Source of the DNA: Dirofilaria immitis
Taxonomy: Eukaryota > Nematoda > Chromadorea > Rhabditida > Onchocercidae
Length of the DNA: 64,000 nucleotides
Assembly: GCA_024305405.1 (NCBI GenBank)
Contig: JAKNDB010000098.1
Location: forward strand, 1,763,501-1,827,500
Direction of reading: 5' to 3'
Position 1 is the stretch's first letter. Each line of letters starts with the position of its first letter. Of the stretch, positions 25,435-39,440 are shown in pieces. The notes below the pieces were generated by a model, which did no database searches, had not been told where the DNA came from, and saw only the letters and a program-made list of their open reading frames with translations. The position numbers and the translations under genes are program-made.

Positions 25435-26961
25435 ATAAGAATAGAAGAATCTCAAAAAGAAACCTTCCAAATTCTCAAATAAATACTTCTAATTTTTTTA
25501 ATATAATTCAAATAACATTGTATGTTAAATTTTATCATTTAAAAGTGCTTTAATTATTTTTATTAACTTTTCTTTACTATTATTTATTTTAGGAATTTTA
25601 AAAATAAATGTAAAACTTTTGAAGTCAATCCATAAGCATAGTATCAATTTGACTTTTTTCTTTCCTTAGTAATTCAGTATTACTGTATGAATTTAATTTT
25701 GCTAATTTAATTCTTAGATCTTTATCATGCCTTATAAATTAGGCTATCAAAGAAGCCTTATAATTTGTGCAATCTATATCTTTATTATGATTATTGATGA
25801 ATTACGAAGAAATATATTATTCATGTAAAAATTCTTGAAGCATCATCAATCGCTTATCATATTGATAATTGTGGAATATCCATTTCATTCCGATAGATTA
25901 TTTACTTTTAAATAATGTCATATTTCCGATTATCTGATGATAGTCAAATTATACTGTTTTTAAATAATTTACAATAAATTAGAAAAAGAAAAACCTTCCA
26001 ATTTCCGATGTTTAAAAATTATTACACTCTTAATAATAATCTAATAAAAACTGCTTTTTTTCCTCTTTTAAAGTTATAAGTTCAGTTTAACCCATCACTG
26101 TCATATAAAGATATAGGTTAATAAGAAAAAGTTAAGGCTATCAATTGCAAAAAGATAGTTATAAACATTAAAGTAAATCTAACTTCTATTAGATACTATA
26201 GCAAATAGACTGTTTATAAATTTTTCAGTATATGATAAAGTTTAACAAATGCATTTAGTGCTAGTTTATAACTGAAACAAATAATAAAGCGAATAATATA
26301 TACCGAGCAATATTTTTCCCAGCGATTTTAAATAAGATACAGTAATATTAAAGAAATGAAATATGCAAGAATATGAACAATCGGTCAAACATTAAATTTT
26401 TGCAAACAAACGAAATTACAAAGAATACTGTATGTCTTAGATTTGAACTTTAGTCGGTAAAAAGTAATTATAAAAACTCCAATATTGCTATTTTCATTTA
26501 TAGGACATTATTTTAGGTCAACATTCCTTCGATAAACACCAAAAATAAATCAAAAGTCCAAGGATCATTTTGAAAAATAGAAGAATCATTTAGGAAACGA
26601 AGCAATTTTGTTAAAAACGAAAAGGAAATAAATTCAAAACGAAACTGTTTTAAAATTTCGCAAAAAAATACATGTCTGTTACTGCTTAAGAAATTCTAGA
26701 AAACGCTAATTATTTTCTTATTAAAATATATGCATTATTTTCAATAGGATATAACATTATATATATGTATATATATGGTAATTTAAAAAAAATCATCTTA
26801 TATATGCAGTATATTTAATCGTTATTAAAATATTATATATTTAATAAATCATAATTTCCAAAATGATCCATTATCATTTAGAAGGCAAAACTGAAAGTTA
26901 TTTAGGGAATGAAGCATTTGAAACAAAAACAAATCCATGAAATAATACGAAACATTTATTT
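25435..26961. other. Convergent intergenic region between AGL and ELOF1
   Basis: No exon or RNA gene recognised. AT-rich unique-looking sequence with one TATATATG run near 26757-26777. Confidence 0.5.
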
Positions 26962-27891
26962 TCATCGATTTGCTTGCTCACATGCATCAATCCAATCCGA
27001 ATAAACATCAATTGGTTCAGAGAGATAATTGATATTTGTTTGAAAATCTTCCAAGCATACTCGACATGAAATAAAACCAACATTTCGTTCACGATCCCTA
27101 AAATAAAAGAAAAAGTTATGAGCAGCGCAAGATGTTTAAAATTGTACTCGTTATGTGAATACATGTTGAAAGTATCGATAATATTATATAAATTTTATAA
27201 GTTGATCTAAAAAGAGAATTGATAAGATCATCTAGATATTAAAAAAATAGCAAATGAAATGTGTAAGAGAATTCGATCAAATGTTTAACTTATCATCCTA
27301 AATTCTTTTATTCTTCCATATGATATTAATTATAATCCTTCAAGTGCATCATTAACAGTGGAAATTTTCTTAATTTAGCTGATTTGAAAATCTTTCTTCT
27401 GCCCTTACTAAAAGTTGAACCTATTTCTAAATCATCTTATCAATTCTCTTCTTTAGATCAATCTTAAGTTCAAATTCGAGAGGTATACCTAATTTATTAA
27501 CGAAACCAACGATATTTGGAAAAAGACAATACTTATGATGAAAATTCAACAATTCTGATATAATATAGTATGCAAAATTAGAATATGAAATTTAAACTTT
27601 ATATATTTTTCAATAATAAAACAGTTTTGGCTACTTTGTGTCAAAAAGTATGGATGAAAATATAATAATCTGTTCTTTACCACGATACTTCATACAATAA
27701 TATTCGGAATCTATAAGTCGTAATATCAACGTAAACCATTAAAATAGCTATTTAAAACTTTCAACTCCTACATACATTTTCACTTCGCATACTCTTTCGT
27801 GATTGCAGAAGGGACAATTGAACTGTGTTTCCAATGGTACAATTGGTTTTAGTTTTGGTGGCGGCTTACGCTTCACTTTACGCTTTCCCAT
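26962..27891 (-). CDS. ELOF1: Transcription elongation factor 1 homolog (ELOF1/Elf1)
   Basis: Small conserved zinc-ribbon protein that binds elongating RNA polymerase II. It is known for roles in elongation through chromatin and in transcription-coupled repair. There are two exons on the minus strand: 27776-27891 (ATG at 27889-27891) and 26962-27097 (TGA at 26962-26964). They join within codon 39 and give 83 residues, the normal family size. The N-terminus [20 protein letters not shown] is the basic tail typical of the family. Zinc ligands are C26PFC29 and C50RVC53. The C-terminal [20 protein letters not shown] is near-invariant in the family. An AATAAA sits one base after the stop (26955-26960) and could be the poly(A) signal. 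No frame correction is needed, so this is the only gene here free of apparent sequence errors. Confidence 0.96.
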
Positions 27892-28589
27892 TTCAAATAT
27901 TCTTCACCAACAGTTAATCAATCACGCGATACTGAATGCTATAAACATTCGATATAGTCGAAATTTTTGATTTAAACAATTACGAATTATAAACATTCGA
28001 TGTAATTGAAACTTTTAAATTAGATAAAATACATATAATGCATTAATATATGCTTCGTATAACTGAAAATTCCATGTATAATAGGAAATTATAAATGCAA
28101 AGAACCAAGTACAACACAACATGTCCATCACAATCTCCTAACTATCAATTCATCAAGACATCGAGAATGAGCAACCAAACCATTCTATTCCACCGATAAT
28201 ACGATGTGTTAGAATTTAACGCTGCCCTTGAATGAAACCTATGCGTTGCAAAGATTTTTATTTATCATACGATTGCTGGAATGATTCTTGCACTGTTTCT
28301 CGATCTTGAAAATTTTATTAAGCAAACAGTCTTTCTAGAAAATCTTATATCTTGAAAATTTTATTAAGCAAGAAATTTATAACTATTTTCTATGAAATCA
28401 TTATAGTACAGACTGGTATATTTATGAAAATTTGAATTAAATCGTACGTTTGTATAGAAATGAAAAAAAAAAAATTGAAAGCGTTTAAAATGAATTTTTA
28501 GCTATTTTGCGAAAAAATAAAACAGATACGTATCATTTATATGATAGAATTGCGATACGTCGTTACAACGACTACCAAATTCTTTATTG
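27892..28589. other. Upstream flank of ELOF1
   Basis: No gene seen. It should hold the ELOF1 promoter, but no element can be assigned. Confidence 0.45.
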
Positions 28590-28738
28590 CGATTATGATC
28601 GATACTAGCAGATTATGATCAATGCGTAGCAGATTATGATCAATTCCTAACAGATTATGATCAATGCGTAGCAAATTATGATCAGTGCTAGCAGATTATG
28701 ACCAATGCAGACAGATTATGATCAATGCTAGTAGATTA
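28590..28738 (+). repeat. 21-bp minisatellite
   Basis: About seven units of CAGATTATGATCAATGC(G)TAG, mildly diverged. It lies between ELOF1 and the next minus-strand gene. Confidence 0.9.
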
Positions 28739-29535
28739 ATAATCGGGAGGAAACTGAAAACTAATAACCTAAAAATTAATAACTTGAAAAAGCTTTCAAT
28801 TTAAAAAAAGTTTTATTAACATTTCATGTTATCAATAGTTCCTTCTATATCATTATGATATCTATAAGGATTTAAAGGTTTCATCACAAAATTCCGTTTT
28901 CAAATTCTTATCCTTTCAGACAAATCATTTTTAATATTTTACTGAAATTTTCTAACTCAACTTATCATAGATAATGATTTATTTTAAAATTTTCAGTGAA
29001 TTATGGATTTGGCGTAATAGTATGAATGGAATGGATCATCGTATCCGCTTCATGAATATCAAAAAGATATCTGAAATGATAAGAAAAAATGCCTGAAATT
29101 TTATTGATAAAAGCGATATTTAAATTTAAAAAAACAATTACGAAATCTGTATTGAAAAGAAAAAGTTTTTTTTATAATGAATATGAAAAGTAAAGTGTAA
29201 AAGGAATGATATAAACTTGAAATTTCGAAGATTACAAAATATTCTGACCCGAAAACGTTAATGTGAATAATGAATTATAAAGGCTTCAATTTAGATGTTC
29301 AAGAAATATTCCAGAGGATTATTTATTGTTAATGGTAAGAATTATATGGTTAAATTTTATATACTACTTTTCATTTGATATATTGCATACAAGATGACAA
29401 GATGATTATAATTGCATTGATAATAGCATTTATTAACTGAAAAAATTAACTGAAAACAGAATAACGAATTTATCATTATAATACATAAATATTATGAAAT
29501 CATTGCTTACAATGTGTATAAGTAACTTCTTTAAT
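28739..29535. other. No gene seen
   Basis: AT-rich sequence between the 21-bp minisatellite and a possible extra 3' exon (29536-29637) of the neighbouring minus-strand gene. Confidence 0.45.
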
Positions 29536-29959
29536 TCACAACAATTTCGCATTTGATGAAAACACTTCGGAATGAATTAATTCTACTACCCGTAAATTAT
29601 TCAAATGATTATAATTGTACACAAGATTATTCTCCATCTTAATGATAACTCTTAATTTTGCTTTTAATTTTGTTTTAAATTTTTCATTTTTTTTCGGAAA
29701 AAAGTTCACTGAATTTATAAAAAAGTGTTTTTAAAAGAAGTTTCTTTGATAAAGAAGGATCTTAAACGGAGAACAATTCATTTCTGTTTGATTTATTGCA
29801 CAAACAAAAGTAAACGATATATTGTTTAAACATATTAAATGAGATCAAAAAAAGTGAATATACCTACTATTTTTACAAACAAAGTCTGGTAAAACTTATT
29901 CCTTGGAATATATAAGAATATCTATCATATCAGCAATAATAAGGTAAGATAAGAATTCC

Positions 29960-32900
29960 TCAATGATCAGAAAAACACCGAGGAAAATGAAATTTGGGCA
30001 CAAAAATGTTATAATCGCTAACATAAGTGCCTCTTAAGAAGATAAACTGTTCACCGAATGCTTCAGCTAATTCAATGAGTGATGCATGCTCCTCGATGAA
30101 TTTCAGAAACGTATTTGCATTTTCAGTATAAATTAGGAATTCTTCCATAAAATCGCCATCATTAGCCTATAATCATTGTAAACTATCATTTATCTCGCAA
30201 TACAAAATTTATCTCCCTTCTCACATTCTTTCTTCTTTTTTCTTGAAGTGCAAAAAGATGTAGCTCGTTAGGATTCCCTATTCTCACTTAAATTCTGGAA
30301 CAATTTTTCTTCAATTCTTTCTCATTTTTTTATCAATTTGGAACACGAAAAAAACTCATATAAATAATTTGAAAATAAATGCTTACATTAATCAATTTAC
30401 GTAATATGTTTACTGTGACATTTTCCCTGGACTTTTCATCGATATAACGCAGAAATTTGAGCATTTCGTTGCGAAACGTATCACTTTTTATCCAAACACG
30501 ATTTTCTAAGACTTTGTAGAGATGAGAACGGACAACGATAAAATCAACCATATAGGAATAATAAGCAAATGTATCACTGAAAATAAAAAAAAAAACCTAG
30601 ATTTTCAAAATATAAAATTTATATTATTTAGCTCAAATAGGAAAAATTCCTTACGAATGAATAATGAATAATGATATAGCTCTAATTATATTCATACTAA
30701 TTAAGATAATATAAAAGAAAGGAAGAAATTCTTTCACATCTATAATAACAAACAAATATAATAGTCAAGAAAAGAATTGCTTATTAAGCAAAAACGAATA
30801 CACGCTAAATCAATGTAGTTATTACCCTTCGATAAGTTTATCGAATATCTGTCGAAATGTTTTGGGTCCACTACGCAAACATTCATCCACTTCTTGCCTT
30901 TTTTAATCTCATCATTAATAATATCATTGTAAAATTTCCGGTAATTTGAATTCATTTCCATTTCCGCTTTGGCACTGATAGAATTATTTCTAAATGTTTC
31001 AGTTTCTTCTGCTTCTCTATTAAGTGAATTCACCATAAGCTGTGGACTCACACTGCCTCTAACTGATTCTGTTTTGAATTTTCGATTTGGACTGCTACTA
31101 AGCGATTTCATTTTAGCAGTTTCTGAAGTCACAATGTTATTGATACGTTCATGTTTAACCACTGAAATTTATGAATATTATTGAACATAAATACGTCAAA
31201 TGAATAATTATTGTCAAGTTCTATAGTAATTTCTAAAAATACTAACAAATTATAACAAATGTCATAATAACACATAAAATTACATTACAGTATTTCAACA
31301 TACATTGATATTTTTCAAGCAGTCTGTCCATTCTTCCTGTTTCTCCGACGCACCAAATATCATCGCGATCATCAGCTAAAATCACTTTTGTAGCTGTCCA
31401 AAGATGAGCTGCCTCATATGCACGATAAGCCAAGATCTTCACCTGAAAATCCATTAAATTATATCTTCATTATTTAAGAAGTATATTTAACAAATCATTT
31501 TTCTTTTTGTACACCATTTCTCATATGATCAGTTGAGTAATACATTTTTCTTCCCGACTTCGAAAAAGTAAGAAAAAGGAATTCAACAAGTATGTGAATA
31601 CTTCCGAAATCTTCATTAAATGTCTCATGAATCCTGGTTGATCCGATACTCATGAGAATGAAACTGTTTAATGCTATAAAACATTAACGATGCTTTGTGA
31701 AAAACTGTTGAATATTAAACGATAATTGATTCTAATCGGCCCAGAAAAAAAGAGAAACTTGAACTACTATTACAAAACATTTTTTACTTTTCATACCACA
31801 CATTCTTTGTATCAAATAATTTCAAACAATGCTGAAAGATTATAAAAGATTATTAGCTTACCAATGTTCCTACAGGAAATTTCTTTGCTAAATTCACTTC
31901 ATTTGATACATTCTTGCTTAAGCCGAATACTGTTTGGGCTGTCCATGGTCCTCGAACTATTTCAATTTTAATATATCCTGTACTGCTTACGGCGCTAACA
32001 ACTTTACCTATACCATCCAAAACAATACTTCTATCATATCTGAAAGCTGTTTGATTCAGATTTTGCCTTAAAACAAAATTAAAAATCTTCTAATAACATA
32101 AAAATATAATTAAAAAATAAAAAAATGGAAAAGTATATTATAGAACTTTAATATTCAGTGCTGCAAACCCGAGTAAAAGATTGATAATTCCAAATGCTTA
32201 ATCCATCATATATTATACACATTATATATATCCTAAAGGCATTCATTTTATGTTGGCACTACTTTCAATGCCATCAATATTTTTATATCATTTCTATAAA
32301 TATTAAATTAAGTAAAATATGCATATTATCATGTAAAATTACCTTATGGCGTTCTTATAAATAGGTAAAGCTTTACGTTCCCAAGCTGATGGAATTTTTA
32401 AGCAGGTAGGATTGAGCATAATGGTCTCATTCCCGCATAGAATGAAAAAGTTTCTGTGTTTCTCTAAAAAGTGGTGTATTCTTTTTTACTGCTTCCAACT
32501 TCGCGTACAACTATCTGTAAACTAATATTATGTCCCAAAATTATTAGCTATTTATTAAACAGTAAAAATCAATTAAATTTTGATATTGAGTTTATCTTTA
32601 TGACTTTTCCATCCATTGTTATGTATGCAAAAAAAAAAACTGTCCATTGCTGTGAATCCAATAAAAAAGATATCCAAAAAAACATTCAATAATGCAAAAT
32701 TTCACATACCAAGGCCTAGCAAAATTAAAAATAAAATTTCATTTTTTAAATTATTTAAAAAAGAGTGTTTTACTGAAGAATTGATCTTATCCTTCATTGT
32801 ACAACAATAACTTTTTCTACTTACTTCACTAAATCGCATGATCACTTGAGCTACAAGTTCCATAGTACGCTTTGGTTGATCAATGCCACATAGAAAATTG

Positions 32901-33393
32901 ACTAAATATCCAAACATTTCCCGAAATTCTTGTGAATTATTCCGGACAAGATCGAATGATACTTCAAAGATATTAGTACGCATACCGATAAATGTCGTCA
33001 GATCATTCAATTTATTGAAATTATTTCCCTGAAATCAAACGTATAAAAAATTAATCAATAAATAAATTTCAAAAGCTTATCAGAAAAAAATGCTCTATCA
33101 GAAAAGAATCTCATATAGCTACTTCGACATTTTTTTCATTGTTTTTCGCAGTATTATATTCAATAGCAGAATGATCAAAATTCACGCAACTATCTGATAT
33201 TTAAATTCTATTTGAAGAAAAAAAAAGGCAAACTTGAATTTATTACATTATCGATTTTACTGACAATATCCTTCAATTCCTTTAATGTCAAGGCACCATT
33301 TTCAGCAAGAATTCGATCCAGTAATACTACTTGTTTCAATTCTTTATCAAGTTGCTCTTGTGTAAAAATTGGTCTTTCATTTACATCCTCCAT
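29960..33393 (-). CDS. Protein of unknown function with winged-helix-like repeated segments
   Basis: Not recognised as a known family. Eight phase-consistent exons: 33247-33393, 32825-33028, 32343-32514, 31862-32066, 31304-31442, 30826-31161, 30387-30576, 29960-30166. They give about 533 residues from ATG 33391-33393 to TGA 29960. Two exons need one extra homopolymer base (A5 at 32466-32470, T6 at 30899-30904). Residues about 60-180 are helical and end in TTFLEKHRNFFILCGNETIM. A later segment, NTFLKFIEEHASLIELA followed by QFIFLR, has the same layout, so the protein may contain repeated winged-helix (LOTUS/OST-HTH-like) units. Between them lies a beta-rich stretch (GKVVSAVSSTGYIKI, GPWTAQTVFGL), then a Ser-rich linker. 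A 33-codon frame at 29536-29637 (-) could be an alternative last exon. There are no transmembrane segments or signal peptide. The gene is likely real: coding bias is clear and splice sites agree. Confidence 0.7.
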
Positions 33394-34772
33394 CTAATAT
33401 TAAAAAAGAAAAAAATAAGACTTTATTCATTGGAAAATATCTTATTTACTTTTATACATCTCTATGTAACATAAATGTGACAAAATTAAGAGGAAATGAA
33501 TATAAGGATGAGAAGAATGAAAGGTAGTTGTTATAAGGAAGACAAAATTTAAATGATTCATAGCAAAATAAAATTTCTTTAAATAAAAAAAGTGTTACCA
33601 CCGAAAGATAAAAACCGATAATTTTAATGCTAGAAAATAATATACATAATGAATACGATGAACAAATAATATATCACTAACTAATATTGCTAAATTAAAT
33701 ATCAAAATTAATACCAAAAATTAAACAAAACTAGTATCAAAATTATTTTAAAATGATAGAGAAGGCAACTGATAAAATATATTGACAAATTCTAACAATT
33801 ACCGTTCATTCTTATCATATTACTTAAATTTAATTCTTTAACCTTTGCTTTTCATAAAAAGATATCTCGACTATAATATTTTCTGGAAATTTAAATGAGT
33901 AAAATTGATGCCGAGTATGATAATAGTGGTAGAATTAGAGGGTTTATGATCATAAAAAGGTATCTCATCCATATTATTTTATAGGAATAAAAAGTGAGAC
34001 CCGATATGATAATAGTATTAGGATTAGAGCAAAATATTTAAATATTTTAAAGATCAGAGATTAGAGATTAGAGACAAAATATTTATTTTCGTGAAATATT
34101 TAAAAGTGTTATCAAATGAAAATCATATAAATACTACTAATCTTTTTAAGTTCCATAAGCGTAATCCGGTGATTTTACAATTCGTTGCATGCAACGGAAT
34201 AATAAACCGTTATTGTATTTTCGTCATATCGAGGGGACGAGACGATGAAGATAAATGGAAAGAATTGAGAAGATATTGTGAAATTTTCAGGAGATGAGAC
34301 GATGTAGATAAATAATGAGGAGTACGGAGATATTGTATGATATTGGAAAAATAAGACGGTAAAGATAGATGAAAAGAATTGGAAAAATGCAGTGAAGTAA
34401 TGAGGAAAGAAGACGATAAGGATGAATGAAGAAAAATGAAAAAAATGCTTTGAGATAGATTTTTGTGGAAATGCTTAATTAATAATAAATAGTAATTAAA
34501 ATCAATCATTTAAAATTTAAGGATAATTACCATATGAATGAAATAAATTAGAAATATTTCAAAAATTATCAATTGTTCATTTAAAATATGAAAAAAGAAA
34601 TAGAAATTAAATATTGGAATACTCAAATAATTAAAGAAATTAAAATGAGCAATAAATGATTATTGCATTATTGCATAAAATATATATGTATTGCTTTTAT
34701 CATAATTTACGAATTTTCTATCCATCAAAATAGTTTTTCAAATAGTTTTTCGGTAAAAGACTTTACGGCTAT
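33394..34772. other. Intergenic, no gene seen
   Basis: Includes purine-rich sequence (34230-34440) with repeated GATGAGACGATGTAGATAAA-like words. Frames through it on both strands are low complexity. Confidence 0.45.
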
Positions 34773-35195
34773 TTTCCGGTTTCACTATTGATGCATTTTG
34801 GATATCATATTCCTATATTATCGATTTATTTCTGATATCATATTCCGGTTTTATTGTTAATACAATTAAAATGTCATATTTAGGTTTTAGTATCGATATC
34901 TTATTGATATCATATTCCGGTTTTACTAATGATACATTTCAGACATCATGTTCCGGTTTTACTATTGATACATTTCAGACATCATATTTCGGTTTTACTA
35001 TTGATACATTTTAGACATCATATTCCAGTTCTGCTATCAATACATTTTAGATATCATTTTTCGGTGCTATTATCGATACACTTTAGATATCACATTCTGG
35101 TTTTACTATTGATACATTTTAGATATCATTTTTCGGTGCTATTATCGATACACTTTAGATATCATATTCCGGTTTTATCATCGATACATTTTAGC
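34773..35195 (+). repeat. 36-bp minisatellite
   Basis: About ten units of AGA(C/T)ATCATATTCCGG, then TTTTACTATTGATACATTTT, with two higher-order variants (CATTTTTCGGTGCTATTATC). Because 36 is divisible by three, one frame stays open over 34929-35240 as a 12-residue repeat. That is a by-product rather than evidence of a gene. Confidence 0.85.
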
Positions 35196-35639
35196 TGCTA
35201 TTTTTGCAATACCGAAATTTGCGATTATTTTAAATATTAATTTTTATAATGATATAGCTAGTTTTTAGCGGTCCAGAATGTTTTTGTTGAAATGAAATGA
35301 AATTTGATATAGATATTTTTAAAATCCAGAAATTTAGTTTAGCTAACTTCTCAAAATAATCGTATTTAAATAAGACAAAGTATTCTTTTTATTATTGAAT
35401 AACTTCATCTAGTTGATTTATCACTAAGACGATACAATATTCTTTAATCAGTTCTATTGCGCAAAAATGTTAAATTATATTCTTTCAATCAATCAATTTA
35501 TTTTATTTAGAATTTTTTCTTTTTTTTTCTTTTAAATCTTTCCTTTACAATTGAATATTTTTAAAATAATTTTTATTTTGTTTTTTAAAAGAATTATATT
35601 TAAATTAAGACATTGTGCTTGGCTTTAAAATTTAAATTT

Positions 35640-35965
35640 TAAAACTAAAATATATGGCAATTTTCGTAACTAAAATATATCGTAATTTTCTCGGCCGAAA
35701 TATACCGTAATTTTTGATATCAAAGTATATCGTAATTTCTGCAGCAAAAAAGTACATTGTAATTTTGGCATAAATGTATCGTAATTTTGCTGTCAAAGTA
35801 TATCATGGTTTTCGCCGCCAAAGTATATCGTAATTTTTACAATAAAAAATATAAGAAATTTTTATTCCAAAATTACTGAAATATTTCGGCCTTTTTAAGT
35901 GCCAAAGTATATTGTAACTTTTAACGCCAAATGTATCGTAATTTTGTAATCGAAATATATCGTAA
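35640..35965 (+). repeat. ~35-bp tandem repeat with TATATCGTAATTTT core
   Basis: About nine units of (G)CCAAAGTATATCGTAATTTT type with poor spacing conservation. Confidence 0.75.
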
Positions 35966-38500
35966 TTTTGAAATTAAAAAAGCAGAAATACTCCAGTAGT
36001 TCAAATCTCATCTTTATCAAGATATTATATTGATCGTATGATGATATTATAGTGATTATAATATCAAGATATTATATTGATCGTACGATAATTCGTAATT
36101 TCAATTTTTAAAAGAATTATTCTAAAATTGAAAATAATCTTTTGTTTCATTTTAAAATTTAAAATTACACCAACGATCTATGCTCATTTTCATATTTCAA
36201 CAATGTTGTAATAAAGAATATATGACGTTGGAATGTAAAATATATTTTTAATTATTCAACGAAGTATTATTTATATAATTTTTAACATTTTAGATTTATT
36301 TTTTATAATATTTTACTAAATTTTTATTCAATTATTTTTTAAATAAAAAGGCTAACGAAATTAATAGGATATTTTTATAAAATTTTGTTTAATATTTTAT
36401 TTAAAATTACATTTACTAATTTTACAAATCGATGCAATTAGAAATAAAAATGTGTAAAGTATAAAATTTGAAAATTCTAATAAATTCGAGAACGATAAAT
36501 TAATTTAACAAAAATTTGTTTCAAATTCTCGAAATTCTTTTACTACAATTCTTAAATTGTTTCCATTTAGGAAAGAAAAAAGTTTATTAATTATATTATA
36601 TTTAATCAGTAAATTAGTAATAATTTAGTATTACCGTTTCCAATTCTATTTATTATCCTATAAATTGCTAATATAAATTTACTTTTTTTTTCATTTTGAC
36701 AGATTTTATTTTAAAATAAATTTTATTTTTTTTAACTAAAAACAAAAAAAAAAATAAAAATTAAATAAACAGCATCACAATGTTTTCTTTCTTTTTTCAA
36801 ATGATAAGATGATATAATTTTTTTTTTAAATGATAAAATGATATAATTCATTATCAATACATTCGAATAGAAATATTATCAAATTAAAATTTTTTATCAA
36901 ATGTTAGAATGAATAAGATAAAATATATTAACTATGATTTTTTTTCTTTATTATTATTATGAAGTATAAAAGTTATTTTTTAATACATTTTAATTATTAA
37001 AATATTTCAAATTTTTTTATAGCTTTTTAATTAATTATTATGCTATAATTAATTCTTCCTTATCAGTGATTATTTGTCGCTTTATCACTTATCATATTAA
37101 AATTTATTCAAACATTTCGTTACAAAAAAAAAAACTAAAAATGAAATAAATAGCATCACAAAGTTTTCTTTTTTTTTTTTTAAATGATAAAATGATATAA
37201 TTTTTTTTTTGTTGTATTTTATCACAAAACATCTGGCAAACAATATTTTTTAAAAAAATTTCTTTTTCTTTTTTTCATTTCCTATTTCTTCCATCTCTTT
37301 CAATTTACATTTTCTTTTTTTAAGTTTTAAAACTTTTCAATAAATCATAAATTTGAAGTGATATTATTATTTCGTTTTTTTTCTTTTGATATGAACAAAT
37401 TTTTCGTTCATATCAAAAATATAAGTATTAATGTAAATTTTAGTTAATAATTATTTCTAAAAATTTTTATTATTATTAAATATCCTTTGCTAACATATAT
37501 ATATTTAAATATAGAAAAAAGGAAAATGGTAAAATACAAAAAGTTTTAATTAATTAATCAAACAATTACTCAAATACAATCAAAAGTTTAATATCTTTTT
37601 TTTTTTGAAATAAAAATGAAAAAGAAAAAAAAAGGAAGGAAGGAAGGAAATGAAAAGTTTCTTGATTTTCAATTTTTCATAAAGTCATTCATATTAATTT
37701 AACAAACCACTTTTTTTTCAATATTTCTTAAGCCAAAAAAAAAAAACGGAAAAACAATCGAATGAAAACTAAGACTTTTGTATTTTGGAATAAATGGGAA
37801 CTTTTTTTCCTAAATTGAATTTATCTTTTTTTTTCTGATAAGCTAAAATAATTGTTTATTTCATTGTTAAATAAATAATTTATAAATAATATTTGAGCTA
37901 AAAAAAAAAAAAACGAAACGAAACGAAACGAAACGATCATTTTGAATTCAAAAAATATGAAGAAGAAATTATCTTTAAATTCATTTTCCCTATCATAAAA
38001 ATAATCAATGATAAAAAAAGAAAAAAAAATTGTTATCAAAATAATTGAAAGAATATTTTAGATATTTGAGAAAATGAAAAATTTTTTTTTTTTTTTTGAA
38101 ACAACTGTTTTCTTATTTAAAGCATAGATTTTTTCATACTATTAGCTGTAAATAAATGCTTGTTTTTCAATCTATAATTATCACAACAATTTCTTTCTTT
38201 CGTTTTCCCTTTCGTTATCTTTTCTTTTTGTTTTTTTGTTTTTTTTTTTTTGTTTCTTTTTCCGATAAATTTCAAATATAATTTCAAATGTCTGTATGTG
38301 TTTTATTTTATTTCATTTTCTTTTTTTCAAACTTATCTATTATCTATCATTTTGTAGGAAATACGTTCAGAAGAGAGAGGAGAAAAAGAAGAAAAATAAA
38401 AATTGATATGATTATAGAAAATGTAATAAGAAATAATTGTAAATTAAAGAATGAAATAATTTGAATAAAACTTTCAACAATTTTAGCTTAAATTTTAATC
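35966..38500. other. AT-rich intergenic, no gene seen
   Basis: Long A and T homopolymers and purine tracts, for example GGAAGGAAGGAAGG at 37634-37648 and four (ACGAA)-type units near 37913-37935. No exon recognised. Confidence 0.5.
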
Positions 38501-38502
38501 AA

Positions 38503-39440
38503 AAATTATAATAATAAATTGATAACTGATAATAAATAGTAAAAAGCATAGTGATAAATGTTCAACTCAAATGAATTATAATAATTAACTGATAACTGAT
38601 AATAATTAGTAAAATGCCATAATGATAAATGTCCAACTCGAATCAATTATAATGATTGATTGATAACTGTAATAATTACAGTCAATTATAATAATTAATT
38701 GATAACAATAATAATTAGTAAAAAGCATGGTGATAAATGTCCAATTCGAATCAATTATAATAACAAATTGATAATTGATTATAATAACATTATAATCAAT
38801 TGGGTTTTTTGGTTGATTTAAGTTGAATACCTATCATTATGGCAATAAACAAATTTCAAAATAATAACATTATAATAACAAACTGATAATTGATAATTGA
38901 TAATAGTTAGTAAAATGCCATAATAATAGATATTTAACTTAAATTAACCAAAGAATACCCAAAATAATTTACAATTATATTTTGTTACAAAATTTTGATC
39001 TTTTTAATTTATTATTTGATAACAAATTGAAATAGCAATTATTATTTTGTTATCATTGTTGGATTAATCATTTATTGTTTTGCTTATCATTTTTAAACAT
39101 CATCTATGAATAAATGAGGTTTCTTATCAAAAGTTTCAAACATCATCTATGAATAAATGAGATTCTGTTATCAAAAGTTGTGATGATAAATAATGATAAG
39201 TAATAACAAGTGATAATTGCTATTACTATTTGTTATTACTACGGCAATTGTTTATGCTAGCGATAAGTTAAATTTAATAATTCAATAGTTTTGCCTGTCA
39301 TTTGCTATCAACATCATTGGATAATTAAGATCTGTTATCAAAAGTTATGATAATAAATGATAAGTACTAACAAGTAGAAATAGCATTCATTACTTTTTAT
39401 CACTGTAGCAATTTTTTGTTTAATAATGAGCTATCATCTT
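38503..39440 (+). repeat. Diverged tandem repeats (about 85-95 bp, then about 55 bp)
   Basis: 38503-38950 holds about five units containing TTGATAACTGATAATAA(T)TAGTAAAA and GTGATAAATGTCCAACTCGA. 39090-39440 holds shorter repeats around AAACATCATCTATGAATAAA and TTATCAAAAGTT. Both are built of GATAA/TTATC words. Confidence 0.65.

Noticed and set aside
30969..31184. Plus-strand frame antisense to the unknown gene
   Set aside because: It is a shadow of the Ser-rich coding exon on the minus strand. Similar shadows at 53277-53486, 55438-55629 and 56749-56970 oppose myosin exons.
26962..33393. Operon of the unknown gene with ELOF1
   Set aside because: They are on the same strand, but the gap is about 2 kb and holds a minisatellite. 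Nematode operon spacers are usually about 100 bp and no spliced-leader outron signal is evident.
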